Of a stretch of 64,000 nt of DNA, positions 61,317-64,000 are shown one piece after another. The position numbers and the translations under genes are program-made. The notes below the pieces were generated by a model that was given only the letters and a program-made list of their open reading frames with translations, had not been told where the DNA came from and made no database searches. Numbering within the stretch: the first letter of the stretch is position 1; every line of letters starts with the position of its first letter. Source of the stretch: Aquabacterium sp. A7-Y (lineage in GTDB: Bacteria > Pseudomonadota > Gammaproteobacteria > Burkholderiales > Burkholderiaceae_C). The stretch is taken from NCBI RefSeq assembly GCF_026153205.1, contig NZ_JAPFBW010000003.1:62001-126000 (forward strand). The letters run 5' to 3'.

Positions 61317-61859
61317 GTGACCGACACCTCCCGCCGCCGCCTGCTGGCTGCCTTTGCCGCCGCCCCTGCCGTCCTCGCCGCCCCCAGCTGGGCCCGCGCC
61401 AGCGTCGCCGAGGCCCGCTCCCTGCACTTCACCCATCTGCACACCGGTGAACGCCTGAAGGTCGAGTATTTCGGCGCCGGCGCCTATGTGCCCGAGGCCC
61501 TGCGTGAGGTCGACCGCCTGCTGCGCGACTTCCGCACCGGCGACGTCAGCCCCATCGATCCGCGCCTGCTGGACCTGCTGCACGGCCTGGCGCTGCGCAT
61601 CGAAAGCCGCCAGCCTTTCCAGATCATCTCCGGCTACCGCTCGCCCCACACCAACGCAGCACTGCGTGGCAAGAGCGAGCACAGCGGCGTGGCCAAGCGC
61701 AGCTTGCACATGGTGGGGCAGGCAGTCGACATCCGGCTCGCCGACGTGGCGCTGGGCGACCTGCGCAAAGCCGCGCTCGCCCTCGGTCGTGGCGGCGTGG
61801 GTTACTACCCCGGCTCCAACTTCGTGCACGTCGACACCGGGGGCGTGCGCTCCTGGTAA
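61317..61859 (+). CDS. DUF882 murein endopeptidase (MepK/YcbK-like)
   Basis: The 180-residue protein, starting at GTG 61317, has a Tat-type signal (TDTSRRRLLAAFAAAPAVLA). The DUF882 peptidase domain has its zinc ligands and active site in ISGYRSPHTNAALRG, SLHMVGQAVDIRL and SNFVHVDTG. In E. coli the homologue MepK cleaves 3-3 cross-links made by L,D-transpeptidases and is a neighbour of ldtD. Here an LdtD-like gene converges with it 28 bases away, so the pairing is kept though the orientation differs. Confidence 0.85.
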   Translation: MTDTSRRRLLAAFAAAPAVLAAPSWARASVAEARSLHFTHLHTGERLKVEYFGAGAYVPEALREVDRLLRDFRTGDVSPIDPRLLDLLHGLALRIESRQPFQIISGYRSPHTNAALRGKSEHSGVAKRSLHMVGQAVDIRLADVALGDLRKAALALGRGGVGYYPGSNFVHVDTGGVRSW

Positions 61860-61886
61860 GCGGCGCGCCGGCCCCGCGCTCGCCGT

Positions 61887-63638
61887 TCAGCGCGGCCGCT
61901 GCGCCAGCGCCTGCTCCAGCTTCTTGTCGTGGCCGTAGATGTCGGCCGCGAAATGCACCTCGTCCTCGCCGGGCATCGCCATCGCGGTGAGGTAAAACAG
62001 CAGCACCTGGATCGGCTCCTTCAGGTCGACCTTGACCTGCTGGCCGCCTGCCATCGCGGCCTCGACACGCTCGCGGGTCCACTCCGGCTGGTCCTGCAGC
62101 GCCCACAAGGCCAGCGCCGCTGGGTCTTCCACGCGCACGCAGCCGTGGCTCAGGTCACGGCGCAGGCGGTCGAACAGCTGCTTGGCCGGTGTGCCGTGCA
62201 GGTAGACGCTCTCGTCGTTCGGAAAGATGAACTTGGCCGGCCCCAGCGAGTTGCGCGGCCCGGGGCGCTGGCGCACGCGCAGCTCGCCCCGCTGCAGCAG
62301 GGCCAGGTTCTCGGGCGTCGTTTCGACCACCTCGGCGTCGTCGCTGTTGCCGCGCACCAGTTCCATCTCCTGCTTCGCCAGGTGCTCCGGGTCGCGCTCC
62401 AGGGCCGGCAGCAGTTCCTTCTGCACGATGGAGGGCGGCACGTTCCAGTAGGGACTGAAGACGATGTAGCGCATCTCCTCCACCATCGCCGGCGTCTCGG
62501 TGTTCAGCGCCTTGCCGACGATCACGTTCATGTGGAGGGCCAGCTTGCCGTCCAGCGTCTCGGGGCCGCCTGCCCAGAGGCGGAACATCGGGATGTTGAT
62601 GCCGACAAAACGGCGCTGCTCCAGTCTCGGGAACCAGCGCAGGCGCTCCAGCGACAGCTCGATCTGGCGCACCCGCTGCGCCGCCGGCACCTCCAGCGCT
62701 GCCAAAGTGGCCTTGTTCAGCACGCCATGGGCTTCCAGCCCGTGGCGGGTCTGGAAACGCTTGACGCCGTCGACGAGGGCGCCTTCATACAGCCCGCCGG
62801 ACGGGGCGGCGCTGTCCACCGGCAGGTCGCCCAGCAGCACCAGCCGCTGGTGCAGGGCCGGAATGCCGGCATAGGCCTGCCCTGGCTTCAACTCGGCCGC
62901 GGCCGGCAGGGCCGCCGGTGCCGGCTGGGCCGCGAGCGTGCGGTAGCGCGCCAGCGCCGCGCGCAGACTGCGGTAGGGCTCCAGCGGCGGCCTGACGCGC
63001 TCCACCAGCTCCCCGAGGTTTTGCTGCTGCAGCGCGCTGCGCAGCAACGCGGGAAGGTCCTCGCGTTTCGTGTCCCGGGGGATTGAAAAGCCCATCTTGC
63101 GGGGATCGACACGGCCGGTGTGCAGGTGGCGCAGGTAACGCAGCACCCCCTCGCTGAAGGCGAGATCCAGCGCCGCGATGTCCTGGTCCTCGGGCGAGCG
63201 CCCGCCCTTGAGCGCGTCGCTGCCGGCGGCCAGCTGCGCGGCTGCGTAGTCCGCCGGGTCCAGGCCGTCGGCCACCGAGCCCGACAGCAGCGTGACTGCT
63301 TCGGCGGCCACCGGGGTCAGTCGGCGCTTGGCATCGAACCACAGCGGTGCATAAGCCCCGGGCGCGTAGAGTGCCTCCAGGTCCTGCGATGCATCGGCCG
63401 GCGGGCGGGCGGCGTCCTGCGTTCCGGAGGCAGCGGCCGGCCCCGCGATGCGGCTGCGGATCGCTTCGGCGGCACCCGCCAAGGCCGGCTGCGACGCAGA
63501 GGAGGCGCCTGTGGCCGCCGCTCTGTCACTGCCCTGGCGGCCGCCGTCGCCGCAAGCCGCCAGACCCAGCAGCAGCGCGGCCGCGGCGACCGCGCCGGAT
63601 GTCGAGAGGAGCTTCAAGCTTGGTGGCCTCGTTCGCAT
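61887..63638 (-). CDS. L,D-transpeptidase (LdtD/YcbB-like)
   Basis: The 583-residue protein starts at ATG 63638 with a lipobox-like signal (VAAAALLLGLAACG). Domains in order: a helical scaffold with PLWFDAKRRLTP, a PG_binding_1 domain (VDGVKRFQTRHGLEAHGVLN) and the YkuD catalytic domain with HGTPAKQLFDRLRRDLSHGC and the catalytic Cys500 in SHGCVRV. It would form 3-3 cross-links in peptidoglycan in the periplasm. Unlike E. coli LdtD it may be a lipoprotein. Neighbour of a MepK-like enzyme that cuts the same bonds. Confidence 0.9.
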   Translation of the reverse strand: MRTRPPSLKLLSTSGAVAAAALLLGLAACGDGGRQGSDRAAATGASSASQPALAGAAEAIRSRIAGPAAASGTQDAARPPADASQDLEALYAPGAYAPLWFDAKRRLTPVAAEAVTLLSGSVADGLDPADYAAAQLAAGSDALKGGRSPEDQDIAALDLAFSEGVLRYLRHLHTGRVDPRKMGFSIPRDTKREDLPALLRSALQQQNLGELVERVRPPLEPYRSLRAALARYRTLAAQPAPAALPAAAELKPGQAYAGIPALHQRLVLLGDLPVDSAAPSGGLYEGALVDGVKRFQTRHGLEAHGVLNKATLAALEVPAAQRVRQIELSLERLRWFPRLEQRRFVGINIPMFRLWAGGPETLDGKLALHMNVIVGKALNTETPAMVEEMRYIVFSPYWNVPPSIVQKELLPALERDPEHLAKQEMELVRGNSDDAEVVETTPENLALLQRGELRVRQRPGPRNSLGPAKFIFPNDESVYLHGTPAKQLFDRLRRDLSHGCVRVEDPAALALWALQDQPEWTRERVEAAMAGGQQVKVDLKEPIQVLLFYLTAMAMPGEDEVHFAADIYGHDKKLEQALAQRPR

Positions 63639-63776
63639 GCGGGCATCCCTGTACTGCACAAGGTCCCCATTGCGCCAGAGGGCGCGGCGGCTGTCGGTCG
63701 GCGGATGCCTGACACGAGAGCACAGGTAAATCGAAGGCGCAGACCGGGCCAGGTATCCGTCTTGCTGGGCGCCTGT

Positions 63777-64000
63777 ATGCCTCTGAGACCCGATGACAAC
63801 GTCACATTGACGGACGTGGAGCGCGGCCAGCGCGCCCTGATACGCGATGCCGCCTGGGCCAGCCTGGCGGGCTCCCTGTATGGCGGCGTGATCCTGGTGG
63901 GCTTCGCGCTCGCGCTGGGAGCCGGGCCGATGCACATCGGCCTGCTCGCCGCCATCCCGCTGATCGCGCAGGTGGTGCAGCTGCCCGCCATCGCGCTGGT
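63777..64000 (+). CDS. MFS transporter, N-terminal part (cut by window edge)
   Basis: From ATG 63777 the 74 visible residues have a polar start followed by two membrane helices (LAGSLYGGVILVGFALALG and IGLLAAIPLIAQVVQLPAI), the beginning of a major facilitator protein. No ribosome site is evident and the rest lies outside the window. It is divergent from the LdtD-like gene. Confidence 0.6.
   Translation, partial: MPLRPDDNVTLTDVERGQRALIRDAAWASLAGSLYGGVILVGFALALGAGPMHIGLLAAIPLIAQVVQLPAIAL

Noticed and set aside
1-64000. CRISPR arrays, tRNA, rRNA, phage genes or complete insertion sequences
   Set aside because: No regularly spaced repeats, no cloverleaf or rRNA sequence, and only IS66 3' ends were found by eye; a small RNA gene could have been missed.

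Overview
The window is GC-rich DNA, about two-thirds G+C by eye, with dense coding and long antisense shadow ORFs. The gene content suggests a betaproteobacterium of the Burkholderiales, probably from the Rubrivivax/Leptothrix/Caldimonas-like group. The basis is a set of PEP-CTERM exported proteins, the alpha-2-macroglobulin/PBP1C pair, GlxA/FtrA-type regulators and PHB-depolymerase-like esterases. The taxonomy is inference; no rRNA or tRNA gene was seen.

Region 1 (1-15.8 kb) looks like a natural-product gene cluster. A P450 (cut by the left edge) and a DUF1330 protein run left. From a shared promoter region a long operon runs right: MMPL/RND exporter, LolA-like periplasmic protein, AlkC-like DNA-base glycosylase with an Ig-like tail, SAM methyltransferase, two-dinucleotide flavin monooxygenase-like enzyme, amidohydrolase, HemN-like radical SAM enzyme, ATP-grasp ligase, PLP-dependent decarboxylase, KefB-type antiporter, a small membrane protein and a MarR regulator with a perfect palindrome in its promoter. 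Together they read as a pathway that builds an amide-containing small molecule, modifies it by radical and methyl transfer, exports it, and protects the producer's DNA. No NRPS or PKS gene is visible.

Region 2 (15.9-31.8 kb) is mostly cell-envelope and secretion genes: leucyl aminopeptidase, the PBP1C/alpha-2-macroglobulin pair, a separately encoded propeptide-like protein followed by a secreted metzincin protease with a ricin-B domain, a large PEP-CTERM protein, and a divergent ftrA/rhodanese pair.

Region 3 (32-57 kb) is accessory and partly decayed. It holds two large unrecognised proteins without signal peptides (32.8-36.6 kb), a TetR-controlled MFS pump with matching operators, a Ser/Thr kinase that stops beside an IS66 remnant, CopG/PHB-depolymerase, a CPA1 antiporter, GT2, GGDEF, GST and a SecD-P1-like lipoprotein. 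Among these lie an internally deleted SDR, an internally deleted GlxA regulator, a 5'-truncated PEP-CTERM copy, a frameshifted ORF at a G6 run, a HAF-repeat protein whose PEP-CTERM anchor has moved out of frame, two IS66 transposase 3' ends and a tachylectin fragment.

Region 4 (56.8-64 kb) has a second AlkC/AlkD-family protein, a full-length paralogue of the 27.6-kb PEP-CTERM gene with its upstream region duplicated, a DUF2630 protein, and the murein pair MepK-like (DUF882)/LdtD-like. An MFS gene is cut by the right edge.
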